Source of the DNA: Acrocarpospora macrocephala
GTDB lineage: Bacteria; Actinomycetota; Actinomycetes; Streptosporangiales; Streptosporangiaceae
Length of the DNA: 64,000 nucleotides
Reading direction: 5' to 3'
Assembly: GCF_009687865.1 (NCBI RefSeq)
Contig: NZ_BLAE01000047.1
Span: 1 to 64,000 of the forward strand
Each line of letters starts with the position of its first letter. Within the stretch, counting starts at the first letter, position 1. Below, in pieces: positions 1 through 9,961 of the stretch. The notes under the pieces are model-generated. The model was not told the origin of the DNA. It searched no databases and saw nothing but the letters and a program-made list of their open reading frames with translations. The position numbers and the translations under genes are program-made.

Positions 1-20
1 GGAGCCCGAGGGGAAGCAAA

Positions 21-36
21 GGGATGGGTGGGTGGG
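21..36 (+). other. Potential G-quadruplex motif
   Basis: Four runs of GGG separated by loops of 2, 1 and 1 bases lie just beyond the stop codon of the minus-strand MerR gene. The G-rich strand is the template strand of that gene. A longer G4 motif sits in the same relative place after the glycoside hydrolase gene (4437-4455). Folding and function are inferred from the pattern alone. Confidence 0.4.
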
Positions 37-56
37 AGATCGCGCGCGAGCAATTT

Positions 57-872
57 TCAGGCCGGGAGGATGGCTTCCTGGAGTTCGGTTACCCAGGTGG
101 AGGGGTCGCCCATGCCGTACTCCAGGTAGACCTCGCGGGTGAAGCCGACGCTGCGGTAGCCGTTCTCTTCGATCCAGCGGGCCAGTTGCTGGACGGAGGA
201 GTCGACGTCGTCCATGGGGCCGTGGTGGAGGAGGGTGGCGACCTTGTCGATGGCTGGGAGGTCGACGATGGTGAAATCGTGGGTGTCGCTTGGGTCTACG
301 TTGACCGGGACGCTGGCGTGGACGCGGACTCCCTCGGGGACCAGCTCGTAGTAGGCGATTCCAGGGCCGGTGAGGGTGATTCCGGCTTTCTCCAGGCGGC
401 TCATCAGCTCGGGGTAAAGGGGCTGGATCACCGGGCTGATGTGTTCGAATTCATAGCTTTCCGCCACGCCGGAGAGTTCGGCGACGCGGATGGCGGGGAC
501 GCTCTTGACGACGATGTCGGCGGGCATGACGCCCTCCCTTTCGATCGTTCGGATCCTCGCCAGGACACCGGCCAGCCGGGCCCGATCCCGGACCACCTGG
601 GCTTCCAGCTCGGCCTGCCGCAGCCGCAGCATGCCGTGCAGCTCATCCACGCTGAGCTTGTCATCGAGCACACCCGCGACCTGCTGCAACGTGAACCCGA
701 GGTCCTTGAGCGCGATCAGCCGGTTGAGCCGCGACAGCTGGGCGGCCTGGTAGTAGCGGTAGCCGGTGGCCGGATCGACCCAAGCGGGTCGTAGCAACCC
801 CACCGTGTCGTAGTGCCGCAACATGCGTATCGACACGCGGCCGATTCTGGCGAAATCTCCGATGCTGAACAT
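57..872 (-). CDS. MerR family transcriptional regulator with GyrI-like effector domain
   Basis: 271 aa. Residues 1-70 are a MerR winged HTH: the start MFSIGDFARIGRVSIRMLRH matches the family's first helices, and DPATGYRYY is the wing signature. Residues 75-115 are a probable dimerisation coiled coil. Residues 120-271 resemble the GyrI/BmrR-type domain that binds small hydrophobic or cationic ligands, ending in the usual YLEYG-like segment. The layout is that of BmrR/TipAL-type regulators, which twist a long-spacer promoter and activate efflux or sequestration genes when a ligand binds. No obvious target lies next to it: the plus-strand genes that follow are a 62-aa membrane protein and a CDF exporter. 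The ligand is unknown. Confidence 0.88.
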   Translation of the reverse strand: MFSIGDFARIGRVSIRMLRHYDTVGLLRPAWVDPATGYRYYQAAQLSRLNRLIALKDLGFTLQQVAGVLDDKLSVDELHGMLRLRQAELEAQVVRDRARLAGVLARIRTIEREGVMPADIVVKSVPAIRVAELSGVAESYEFEHISPVIQPLYPELMSRLEKAGITLTGPGIAYYELVPEGVRVHASVPVNVDPSDTHDFTIVDLPAIDKVATLLHHGPMDDVDSSVQQLARWIEENGYRSVGFTREVYLEYGMGDPSTWVTELQEAILPA

Positions 873-1007
873 AACGCCCCCAGGTCTAGACCCTCACACA
901 ATGTCAGAGTCAAACCCCAAGCCCGACCCGGACGGCGCACCCTGACTTATCCCTGAGGTTGCGGTCCAGGACGCGCTTCTTGGGCGTACGCGTCGTACCG
1001 TGAAGGC

Positions 1008-1196
1008 ATGGGACGCATTCTTATGATCGCCGCGCTGGTCGTGGTGGGCTTCTTCGTCATCGGCTGGCTGATCGGCTTCGTGGTCAGCATGCTCAAGTGG
1101 GTTCTGATCATCGGCGTGCTCGCGCTCGTCGCCATGGGCGTCATGCGCCTGACCAGGTCGGGAGGGTCCAAGACCAACCATTCCGACTACTCATAG
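1008..1196 (+). CDS. Small two-helix membrane protein
   Basis: 62 aa, family not recognised. Two hydrophobic stretches (about residues 4-25 and 30-47) are joined by a very short turn, followed by a polar tail with Arg, Lys and Ser. This predicts a hairpin membrane protein. No clear Shine-Dalgarno precedes the ATG; a TACCGT six bases upstream could be the -10 box of a leaderless transcript. The CDF exporter starts 18 bp after its stop, but that gene appears to have its own promoter. Function unknown. Confidence 0.6.
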   Translation: MGRILMIAALVVVGFFVIGWLIGFVVSMLKWVLIIGVLALVAMGVMRLTRSGGSKTNHSDYS

Positions 1197-1208
1197 GTTT
1201 CGTATATT
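1181..1208 (+). promoter_or_regulatory. Putative leaderless promoter of the CDF exporter
   Basis: TATATT at 1203-1208 ends six bases before the ATG at 1215, with TTCCGA at 1181-1186 as a weak -35 and a 16-bp spacer. No Shine-Dalgarno precedes the ATG. Transcription would therefore start at or next to the start codon, a common arrangement in actinobacteria. Inferred from pattern only. Confidence 0.4.
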
Positions 1209-1214
1209 CGTCAC

Positions 1215-2180
1215 ATGAGCGGTGACGCACACGGACACGGTCATGGGCACGCTCTCACCAGGGAAGCAGACGGACGTTACCTGACCGGGGCCCTGCTCCT
1301 GATCGTCGCGTTCATGGTCGGCGAGGTGATCGCCGGCCTCATCGCTCACTCGCTGGCGTTGATCTCCGACGCCGGCCACATGCTCACCGACGCGGCGGCC
1401 ATTGTGGTGGCCCTGATCGCGATGCGGATCGCCGCCCGGCCCCCGCAGGGCGGCTTCACCTACGGCCTGAGACGCGCCGAGATCATCAGCGCCCAGGCCA
1501 ACGGCATCACGCTCCTGCTGCTCACGGCCTACTTCACCTACGAGGGCATCCGCCGCCTGATCACCCCGCCCGAGGTCGAGGGCGGGCTCGTAGTCGTCAT
1601 CGGCCTGGCCGGGATCGTCGTCAACCTGGCCGCCACCTGGCTGATCAGCCGCGCCAACCGGACCAGCCTGAACATCGAGGGCGCCTTCCAGCACGTCCTC
1701 AACGACCTGTACGCGTTCATCGCCACCACGATCGCCGGCGTCGTCATCCTGCTCACGGGCTGGTCCCAGGCGGACGCGCTGGCCGCCCTGGTGGTGGCCG
1801 CGCTGATGCTGAAAGCCGGCTGGGGTCTGGTACGCGACTCCGGCCGCGTCTTCATGGAGGCCGCCCCGGCGGGAATGAACCCGAACGAGATCGGCGGCCG
1901 GATGGCGGCGCTCGGCTCGGTGGTCGAGGTGCACGACCTGCACGTCTGGGAGGTCACCTCCGGTTACGCCGCGCTGTCGGCGCACGTCCTGGTGGACCCG
2001 TCCGCCGACTGCCACGCCATCCGCCTGGCCACCGAGCACCTCCTGCACGACACGTACGGCATCGAGCACACCACCCTCCAGGTCGACCACGCCACCCCCG
2101 AACTCCTGCGGATCGGCGACCCGGACTCGCACTGCCACGCCCCCCACGGCCCTGCCCACAAACCAGGAAGCATCGCTTAA
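1215..2180 (+). CDS. Cation diffusion facilitator family transporter (CzcD/ZitB-like)
   Basis: 321 aa. A His-rich N-terminus (alternating His-Gly at residues 6-12) is followed by six predicted TM helices and a cytoplasmic C-terminal domain (about 210-300). TM2 carries D52, H55 and D59 (SDAGHMLTD), and TM5 carries a matching HxxxD (FQHVLNDL). These form the transport site of Zn-type CDF proteins. The C-terminal domain has the HDLHVW motif used for regulatory metal binding, and the tail is again His/Cys-rich. It probably exports Zn2+ (or Co2+/Cd2+) by proton antiport at the membrane. No metal-responsive regulator is adjacent. The family call is secure; the metal is inferred. Confidence 0.93.
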   Translation: MSGDAHGHGHGHALTREADGRYLTGALLLIVAFMVGEVIAGLIAHSLALISDAGHMLTDAAAIVVALIAMRIAARPPQGGFTYGLRRAEIISAQANGITLLLLTAYFTYEGIRRLITPPEVEGGLVVVIGLAGIVVNLAATWLISRANRTSLNIEGAFQHVLNDLYAFIATTIAGVVILLTGWSQADALAALVVAALMLKAGWGLVRDSGRVFMEAAPAGMNPNEIGGRMAALGSVVEVHDLHVWEVTSGYAALSAHVLVDPSADCHAIRLATEHLLHDTYGIEHTTLQVDHATPELLRIGDPDSHCHAPHGPAHKPGSIA

Positions 2181-2238
2181 CTCTCAGCGAACCAGATCTA
2201 ACTGGACCTACACCATCCGGTTCTCCCAGAGTCGTCGT

Positions 2239-4330
<2,092 letters not shown>

Positions 4331-4410
4331 GACATCGACTGTCCTGGGAAGCGTCCTTCACCCCCATCGGAGATCGGCCCCACCAACCCCTGATAGCCCC
4401 CTTATCCCGC

Positions 4411-4471
4411 CCTAGGCCGATAGTTCGGTATGCATCGGGGTTGGGGTGGGGTGGGCACCTATCGGCCCAGG
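4411..4471. repeat. Inverted repeat enclosing a G-quadruplex motif
   Basis: CCTAGGCCGATAG (4411-4423) and CTATCGGCCCAGG (4459-4471) are inverted repeats of 13 bp with one mismatch. The 35-base loop holds four G runs (GGGG, GGGG, GGGG, GGG) at 4437-4455 with loops of 2, 1 and 1 bases. The element lies between the 3' end of the glycoside hydrolase gene and the start of the DUF998 gene, both on the minus strand. It could act in termination, or the arms could be a pair of operators for the DUF998 gene. Confidence 0.55.
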
Positions 4472-4490
4472 TCAGCGCCTAAGGGACCCG

Positions 4491-6164
4491 TCAGGGTGAC
4501 GTCGAATCCGCGGGCGCCGTTTCCGGAGCCGAGGCACGGAACCAGCGGCAACCATAGGGTTCCAGGTCGAATCTGGCCAAGCCCTTGTCGGAGATCTCGA
4601 TCGTCCCATCCAGCAGCAGATCGGTGAGCACCTTGCCGGAGTCCAGCCCGTCCAGGGTGAGCTCGATGTCGATCTTCCGGTCGGCGAAGTTGTGCACCGC
4701 CAGGACGGTTCCGCCGTCGATGTCGGCCCGATGGGCCAGCACGGCGGTGTCCCCCGCGTCGAGCACGGCGTAGTCGCCCCAGGCGAGTTCGGGGCATTCC
4801 CGGTACTGCTCGATCAGCCGGGTGATCCAGATCAGCAGCGAGCCGGGGTCGCGCCGCTGGGCGCTGACGTTGACCCGCTTCGGGCCGTACGCGCCGGAAG
4901 TGATCGGGATCGCGGGTTCGGCGGTGGAGAAGCCGCCGTGCAGGTTCGGGGTCCACTGCATGGGTGTGCGCACCGAGGATCGGCCCTCGATGGCGAGGTT
5001 CTCGCCCATGCCGATCTCCTCGCCGTAGAAGAGCACGGGGGTGCCCGGCAGCGAGAACAGCAGGCTGTAGGCGAGCCGGACGCGCCGCTGGTCGCCGGCC
5101 AGCATCGTGGGCAGCCGCCGCCGGATCCCCCGGTCGAAGATCCGCATGTCCTGGTCGGGGGCGAAGACCTCGAAGACCTCCTCGCGCTCCTTTTCGGACA
5201 GCTTGTCCAGGGTGAGTTCGTCATGATTTCTGACAAAAATCGCCCACTGGCTGTCCCTGGGCGGCTTCGGCCGGTCTCGCAACGAGGCGGCCAGGGGCCG
5301 GGCGTCCTGGCGGGCCAGGGCCAGATACATGCGCTGCATGCCGATGAAGTCGAAGCACACGGTGATCTCGTTGCCCAGCAGCGTGTTGCCAAAATAGGTC
5401 AATATCTCGGCATAGGGGAGGTTGACCTCGCCGAGAAGGATCGCGCCACCGTCCCGGCGGTTCATGAACGCCCGTAACTCGGCGAAGTAGTCGTGCGGGT
5501 CGGGGAGCGTGTCACTGTCCACCACCCGCTCCACCACGAACGGCACCGCATCCACCCGGAACCCGGAAAGTCCGAGTTCCATCCAGAATCCGAGGATTTT
5601 TGCGATTTCATTGCGAACGTCCGGGTTGGCGGTGTTTAGGTCTGGCTGAAATTTGTAGAAACGATGGAAGTAGTATTGGCCGCTTCCCTCGTCCAGCTCC
5701 CACAGGCTGTCCTCCTGATCGGGAAAGACCACGCCCTTCGGATCGTCGGGTTCCGGCCGATCCGACCAGATGTACCAGTCCCGATGCCGGGAGTCCCGGC
5801 TGGCGCGCGCGTCCTGGAACCAGGGATGCCGGTCGGAGGTGTGATTGACGACCAGGTCGGCGATAACTCGAATGCCCCGATCCCGGGCAACCCGCACGAA
5901 CTCCACGAAATCCCCCAGCGTGCCCAGCCGGGGATCGACGCTGTAGAAGTCGACGATGTCGTACCCATCGTCCTGGTCAGGGGTGGGAAAGAACGGCATC
6001 AGCCAGACGCAGGTGACGCCGAGCCGGTCCAGATGATCGATGCGCTGGATCGCCCCCTGGAAGTCACCGATCCCGTCGCCGTCGCCGTCCGCGTAGGTCT
6101 CGATGTCCAGGCAGTAGACGATCGCGTTCTTCCACCACAGTTCAGAGGTCTGGCTCAGCCGCAT
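4491..6164 (-). CDS. GH13 alpha-glucosidase/trehalose synthase-like protein
   Basis: 557 aa from the ATG at 6164; a GTG 13 codons upstream is possible but lacks support. The GH13 (beta/alpha)8 barrel shows DLVVNHTSDRHPWF (region I), GFRVDAVPF with the nucleophile Asp, LLGEVNLPY with the acid/base Glu, and VRNHDEL with the transition-state Asp. FPDQEDSLWELDEG and YYFHRFYKFQPDLN are typical of trehalose synthase (TreS, GH13_16). A C-terminal beta domain carries the usual LAVHNF strand. TreS interconverts maltose and trehalose. This protein is slightly shorter than typical TreS (about 570-600) and has GEVNL where TreS usually has an AEAN-type motif, so related alpha-glucosidase activity is possible. 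No glgE, mak or glgB gene is adjacent. Confidence 0.82.
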   Translation of the reverse strand: MRLSQTSELWWKNAIVYCLDIETYADGDGDGIGDFQGAIQRIDHLDRLGVTCVWLMPFFPTPDQDDGYDIVDFYSVDPRLGTLGDFVEFVRVARDRGIRVIADLVVNHTSDRHPWFQDARASRDSRHRDWYIWSDRPEPDDPKGVVFPDQEDSLWELDEGSGQYYFHRFYKFQPDLNTANPDVRNEIAKILGFWMELGLSGFRVDAVPFVVERVVDSDTLPDPHDYFAELRAFMNRRDGGAILLGEVNLPYAEILTYFGNTLLGNEITVCFDFIGMQRMYLALARQDARPLAASLRDRPKPPRDSQWAIFVRNHDELTLDKLSEKEREEVFEVFAPDQDMRIFDRGIRRRLPTMLAGDQRRVRLAYSLLFSLPGTPVLFYGEEIGMGENLAIEGRSSVRTPMQWTPNLHGGFSTAEPAIPITSGAYGPKRVNVSAQRRDPGSLLIWITRLIEQYRECPELAWGDYAVLDAGDTAVLAHRADIDGGTVLAVHNFADRKIDIELTLDGLDSGKVLTDLLLDGTIEISDKGLARFDLEPYGCRWFRASAPETAPADSTSP

Positions 6165-6181
6165 GACCGCGGCACCTACCC

Positions 6182-6220
6182 GGAAAACAACAACCCGCAC
6201 CACAGATGTGATGCGGGTTG
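6182..6220 (-). terminator. Rho-independent terminator of the cold-shock gene
   Basis: On the minus strand a perfect 9-bp stem CAACCCGCA/TGCGGGTTG (6212-6220 with 6191-6199) is followed by TTGTTTTCC. It lies 15-45 bases after the stop of the cold-shock gene and before the ATG of the glycoside hydrolase gene, so the two genes are probably separate transcripts. Confidence 0.75.
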
Positions 6221-6235
6221 CTGTCTCGAACAGGC

Positions 6236-6439
6236 TTAGAGCGGCGTTACGTTCTCGGCCTGGGGGCCCTTCTGGCCCTGAACGGTCTGGAAGCTGACGC
6301 GCTGGTTCTCGTCGAGGCTGCGGTAACCACTCGACGTGATCGCCGAGTAGTGCACGAACACGTCAGGGGTACCGTCGTCCGGAGCGATAAACCCAAAGCC
6401 CTTTTCGGCGTTGAACCACTTGACCGTGCCTTCAGACAA
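6236..6439 (-). CDS. Cold-shock protein (CspA family)
   Basis: 67 aa, full length. It contains the RNP1 motif KGFGFI, RNP2 motif VFVHYSAI and the family start [14 protein letters not shown]. It is a single OB-fold that binds single-stranded RNA or DNA and acts as an RNA chaperone. The start is TTG, fixed by an AGGAG Shine-Dalgarno eight bases upstream and by the family's usual N-terminus. The ~230-bp gap upstream probably holds the promoter and the long 5' leader common for csp genes. A clear terminator follows. Confidence 0.95.
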   Translation of the reverse strand: MSEGTVKWFNAEKGFGFIAPDDGTPDVFVHYSAITSSGYRSLDENQRVSFQTVQGQKGPQAENVTPL

Positions 6440-6676
6440 CTGCTTCTCCTTTTACGGGAGCCTCACCGTGCCACCAGGTCGGGGACACGGGGCTGCTTAG
6501 CGGACCCTACCCTGCATCCGCGCAATACGCTGGAGAAGCAAGCACGCCCGCTGTCGGAACATTCCATCGGGAAGGTCCCGAGGCGCTTTTTTACAAACAC
6601 CACTGCAACACGAGCAGCCTACCCGCCCTCGGCCGGATGTCCAAACAGGGCCCCTCCCCGCAGCTCAGACCCCCTG

Positions 6677-7606
6677 TCAGCTGAGGGTCGGGGCCGCCAT
6701 GTACCACCGCGCCTCGCCGTCACCCCGAGTCAAGGAGTCAAGTCGCCGGGGCAACTCCTGCCGGGAGAACGGGTCGCCGGTCGCGTTCCTAATGTGGACG
6801 CCCACCGCGTACATGTCCCTGATCTCCATCAGGGTGCCGAAGTCCGGCCACTCCCGCAGGTCCGAGCCGTACGCGTGGGCGAACGCGTCCACCTCGCCCG
6901 GGGTCAGGCCGAACCGGCGCTGCCCGTGGTAGGTGTGCACCAGGTCCCACTCGCGGGGGCCGACCGCGACGCCGTCCCAGTCGCAGAGCACCGCCTGGCC
7001 GTCCCGGCAGCGCAGCAGGTTGTCGATCCAGGCATCCCCGTGCAGGAGGACCGGAGGGCCCGACTCCAGGCTCTGCCAGCGGTCGGTGAGGCTGGAGATC
7101 CGGTCGCCGAGCCAGGCCCGCTGGTACGGCGTGAGGACTTCGGCCCGGTGCTCGACCGCGTGCCGCACCTCCGCGAGCGGATCGGTGAGGCGGCGCAGGT
7201 TGATCGGCGGGACCGGTTCGCGGTGCAGGTTGCGCAGGACCCGCCCGAGCTCCAGGGTGGTCGGGCGGCCGTTGGAGCGGACGTAGCGCCAGAAGGTGAC
7301 GGCGCGCCCGCCGTACACGATGGGCTGGCCGGGGATCTCGTCCACCGGGCGCACCGTGGGGAAGCCCCGGTCGGCGAGCCAGCGGGCGACGGCGAGCACC
7401 ACCGGGAGGCGGGTGAGCGCGTCGGGGGCGGTCGCGATCCGGACCACCATCTCGCTTCTGAGCTTGAACACCGCGTTGCTGCGCAGCCGCATCAGCCGGG
7501 CGCCCTCGGCCTCGACGCCGATCTGCCCGCAGACCGCGCGCAGCACTCCGAAGGCCTCTTCGGCCAGGGGTTTCCCGGTGAAGGGATGCGCGATGGTGTG
7601 GTTCAT
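6677..7606 (-). CDS. Aminoglycoside phosphotransferase (APH) family protein
   Basis: 309 aa. The APH/choline-kinase fold is shown by the catalytic loop LLHGDAWIDNLL (Brenner motif HGDxxxxN) and the metal-binding LCDWDGVAVGPREWDL, both in the C-terminal half. An ATP-binding N-lobe precedes them (AVFKLRSEMVVRIA). The ATG overlaps the stop of the upstream XRE-TPR gene as ATGA, so the two are translationally coupled. Members phosphorylate small molecules or metabolites. Aminoglycoside resistance cannot be assumed, because this subgroup (often paired with helix-turn-helix regulators in actinomycetes) has no established substrate. Confidence 0.85.
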   Translation of the reverse strand: MNHTIAHPFTGKPLAEEAFGVLRAVCGQIGVEAEGARLMRLRSNAVFKLRSEMVVRIATAPDALTRLPVVLAVARWLADRGFPTVRPVDEIPGQPIVYGGRAVTFWRYVRSNGRPTTLELGRVLRNLHREPVPPINLRRLTDPLAEVRHAVEHRAEVLTPYQRAWLGDRISSLTDRWQSLESGPPVLLHGDAWIDNLLRCRDGQAVLCDWDGVAVGPREWDLVHTYHGQRRFGLTPGEVDAFAHAYGSDLREWPDFGTLMEIRDMYAVGVHIRNATGDPFSRQELPRRLDSLTRGDGEARWYMAAPTLS

Positions 7607-9054
7607 ATGGCTAGCCGGAGGGAGGACTCCGACAGGACTTGGTTGAGGTGCCGGACCGACGGCAGCCGGGGGTCGGCGTCGGCCAGCAGCGCCCTGGCCC
7701 GGGTGACGACGATCGAGGTGCGGTGCTCGGCCGGGACCTGGCCGAGCGCCTGGGCGGCCAGCCGGCAGGCCTCGTCGTGGTCGCCGTGCCGGGCCAGGTG
7801 GGTGGCCTGGTCGAGCAGGATCAGGGCGGGGTCGATGGTCTGGAAACCGGTCTGGATGTCGCCGCCGAGCGATTCCAGGCCCTGCACCTGGGATTCGTCG
7901 CCGAGCTCCAGCAGGGTGCCGGTGCGGTAGAAGGTCATGCGCTTCTCGGTGAAGACGAAGGCCAGGTCGTCCTGGCTCATGCCGCGCATCCGGGCGAAGA
8001 TCTGCTCGGCCTCGGCCAGCGCGATCCTGGCCGCCTTGCGGTCGCCCATCCGGGCCAGCGCGCGCGCCTCGGCGGCGGCGGCCAGCGCGGCCGGGGAGCT
8101 GGGCGCGGAGCCGGCCAGCATCCTGGCCTCGCGGGCCAGCCGGACGGTCTCGGTGAGGTCGCCGTAGTAGTAGGGCAACATCGTCTGGTTGGCCCGGACG
8201 AGGGCGCGCAGGCGCAGGTCGCCGATGTCGTCGGAGGCGGTGCGGGCGGTGCCGTACCAGGCGTGGGCCTGGCGGGTGTCGCCGAGTTTCATCAGCGCGT
8301 CGGCGGTCAGCAGGGAGAGCATGGTGGTGGCGGTGAGCAGGCGGCGCTGCACGCTGGCCAGCTGCCGGGCCCCGGCCAGCTTGCGCACGTCGGCGAGTTC
8401 CAGCATCACCCGGCAGAGCATCGGCATCGGCGGGGTGGTCATGTACTCCCGGCGGTAGCGGAGCACCTGCTCGTCCAGGCGGTCGAGCTGGTCCTCGGTG
8501 ACGCTGCCGGTGGCGAGGGACCGATCCACATCGTGGCGGGTGCCCTCCACCTCGGCGAAGAAACGTCCGTTCGGGGTGCCCGCGAGCATCGCCTGGTGGA
8601 ACAGGGCGCGCCGGTCGGTGTCGTCGTCGGCGAGGTCCTCCACGTGCACGCCGTCGTCGCTGGAGCCGTTGGCGACCACGACCACCTTCTGGCCGCCGCC
8701 GCCCGGGTCGTCGCAGTAGTCGGCGGCTAAGCCGAGCCGGACCGCGTTGGCCTTGTACAGCCGGGCCAGCAGGTCGATGGTCTGCGGCCGGGGGCGGGCC
8801 CGGTTGTTCTCCCAGGCGTTCAGCAGGTCGATGCTGGCCCGGGGCAGGCCGAGCGCCTGCTGCTCGCAGAGGAACTCCAGCTCCTCGATCGCCTGGCGGG
8901 CCGACCAGCCGCGCCCGAGGCGATGGGCCTTCAGCATGCTGACGCCGCAGCAGCCGTGGATCGCCTGGACCGTCTGCCACAGTGTCCACTGCCGGGCTTC
9001 CGCCTGCTCGCGCCAGCGGCGCGCGCACGCTGGAGAGTGTTCTCCTCGGGCCAT
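7603..9054 (-). CDS. XRE-type transcriptional regulator with tetratricopeptide repeats
   Basis: 483 aa. The N-terminal ~110 residues look like an XRE HTH used in large actinobacterial regulators, with the recognition segment around IDLLNAWENNRARPRPQTID. A Gly/Asp linker follows, then a helical TPR-like region (about 160-480; for example ALMKLGDTRQAHAWYGTA and ATHLARHGDHDEACRLAAQAL). TPR arrays in such proteins sense peptides or partner proteins. Its stop overlaps the APH-like gene start by 4 bp, so it probably controls, or is co-expressed with, that kinase. Divergent from it is a small conserved-looking gene at 9359. Ligand and targets unknown. Confidence 0.8.
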   Translation of the reverse strand: MARGEHSPACARRWREQAEARQWTLWQTVQAIHGCCGVSMLKAHRLGRGWSARQAIEELEFLCEQQALGLPRASIDLLNAWENNRARPRPQTIDLLARLYKANAVRLGLAADYCDDPGGGGQKVVVVANGSSDDGVHVEDLADDDTDRRALFHQAMLAGTPNGRFFAEVEGTRHDVDRSLATGSVTEDQLDRLDEQVLRYRREYMTTPPMPMLCRVMLELADVRKLAGARQLASVQRRLLTATTMLSLLTADALMKLGDTRQAHAWYGTARTASDDIGDLRLRALVRANQTMLPYYYGDLTETVRLAREARMLAGSAPSSPAALAAAAEARALARMGDRKAARIALAEAEQIFARMRGMSQDDLAFVFTEKRMTFYRTGTLLELGDESQVQGLESLGGDIQTGFQTIDPALILLDQATHLARHGDHDEACRLAAQALGQVPAEHRTSIVVTRARALLADADPRLPSVRHLNQVLSESSLRLAI

Positions 9055-9358
9055 GGTGCCTGCCCTTCCACTACTGGATACGGGGCGTCAGGGTTGAACG
9101 GTTGGGGGTCGGGCCGTACCCCAGTCTGCCCGGGAACCACCCTGTTCGGCTATTACGGATATTTCCCACAGGTTAACCGGCACGCACCCAACCGCCAGTA
9201 CCGTTATGCGTTCGTGCCCCCAGAACCGTGTCTGTTCCACGGAATACCGCAGAGTTCCCTGGTTATTGCACGTATACGTCGAATGGGTCGGATTGCCGGT
9301 AGGTCATCCCGGGTTCACCCTTTCCGGTGAAAGGTCCCAACATCCCCGGGAGACCACG
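9055..9358. promoter_or_regulatory. Divergent intergenic region
   Basis: 304 bp between the minus-strand XRE-TPR gene and the plus-strand gene at 9359. It is less GC-rich than its surroundings and should hold both promoters. The only discrete element I see is the 10-bp palindrome ACGTATACGT at 9270-9279. No RNA gene or extra reading frame with a ribosome-binding site is apparent. Confidence 0.35.
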
Positions 9359-9649
9359 ATGGCCATGAAGGCAGATCGCAGCGAGGCGATGGACCACCTT
9401 GAGCGGCTGGCCGCCCAGTTGGAGGCGCACTCGTTCCAGGTGCGCCTGACGGCGCCGGCCGGCCTCTACCCGCGGTTGCGGGTGGTCAACCCGATGGCCC
9501 CCACGGTGGCCGAGGACGTGCTCGCGTCCAACGCCAACGACGGCGAGTGGTGGTACTGGCTGTCCTGGGCGGGCCGCATCGGCCACGCCTCCGACGTCGT
9601 CACCGCCGCCGAGCGCATCGCGAGCGTGCTCCACGTCATCCGCCGCTAG
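9359..9649 (+). CDS. Hypothetical protein, 96 aa
   Basis: Unrecognised. The ATG at 9359 follows a CCGGGAG ribosome-binding site, which favours it over upstream in-frame codons. The protein is soluble: a helical N-terminus (MDHLERLAAQLEAHSF) is followed by beta-rich sequence with WWYWLSWAGRIGHASD and a C-terminal helix (AAERIASVLHVI). Small proteins of this size and aromatic pattern are often found next to XRE regulators in actinomycetes, and here the XRE-TPR/APH pair is divergent to it. That association is an inference from context, not evidence of function. Confidence 0.65.
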   Translation: MAMKADRSEAMDHLERLAAQLEAHSFQVRLTAPAGLYPRLRVVNPMAPTVAEDVLASNANDGEWWYWLSWAGRIGHASDVVTAAERIASVLHVIRR

Positions 9650-9961
9650 CCCATCCCGCTGCTAGCTCCGCCACCCAGCCGGTACGGCTCGCGCCACGCG
9701 ATCCATGCGACCCGCGTGCCCCCATTCCACCCACACCGGGACGCGGGCCGTACCTTGGGGTGTTAGCAGAGCGTTAGCCGCGGTAGCTGCGGTGTTAGCG
9801 GAACAACGGCAGGATGTCTACCATGGAAGCGGGATCCCGGGGTGGTTCCGGCCTATTAATTGCCGTTTGACGTGTCTCACAATCAGGCATTCGTGATGTG
9901 CAGCCCTCACCTCGTCGAATCCTATCGACAGCGACGGGAATGGTCGCTTACCCTCGGGTAG
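9650..9961. other. Non-coding interval upstream of the CysRS-like gene
   Basis: 312 bp with no supported gene. GTTAGC occurs three times, and GGTAGC once, within 9760-9800, a short imperfect direct-repeat cluster. From about 9800 onward the base composition shifts toward A/T and stays lower-GC into the CysRS-like gene. A GGGGTGGTTCC stretch at 9839-9849 resembles the T-box anti-terminator core, but the rest of a T-box leader is not recognisable. Confidence 0.35.

Noticed and set aside
24-794. Long plus-strand frame antisense to the MerR gene
   Set aside because: Antisense shadow: it has no ribosome-binding site, Gly/Asp/Val-rich composition and no domain, whereas the minus strand encodes a clear MerR protein.
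6677-7606. Call of aminoglycoside resistance from the APH fold
   Set aside because: The fold alone does not define the substrate; context with an XRE-TPR regulator and no resistance cluster gives no support.
6677-9028. 783-codon frame containing the APH-like protein as its C-terminal third
   Set aside because: The upstream part is the wrong frame of the XRE-TPR gene. The true start is the ATG at 7606, coupled by ATGA.
9836-9850. Possible T-box leader of the CysRS-like gene (GGGGTGGTTCC resembles the GGGTGGNACC core)
   Set aside because: The rest of the T-box (Stem I, specifier loop, antiterminator partner) is not recognisable, and the match ends after a few bases in GC-rich DNA.
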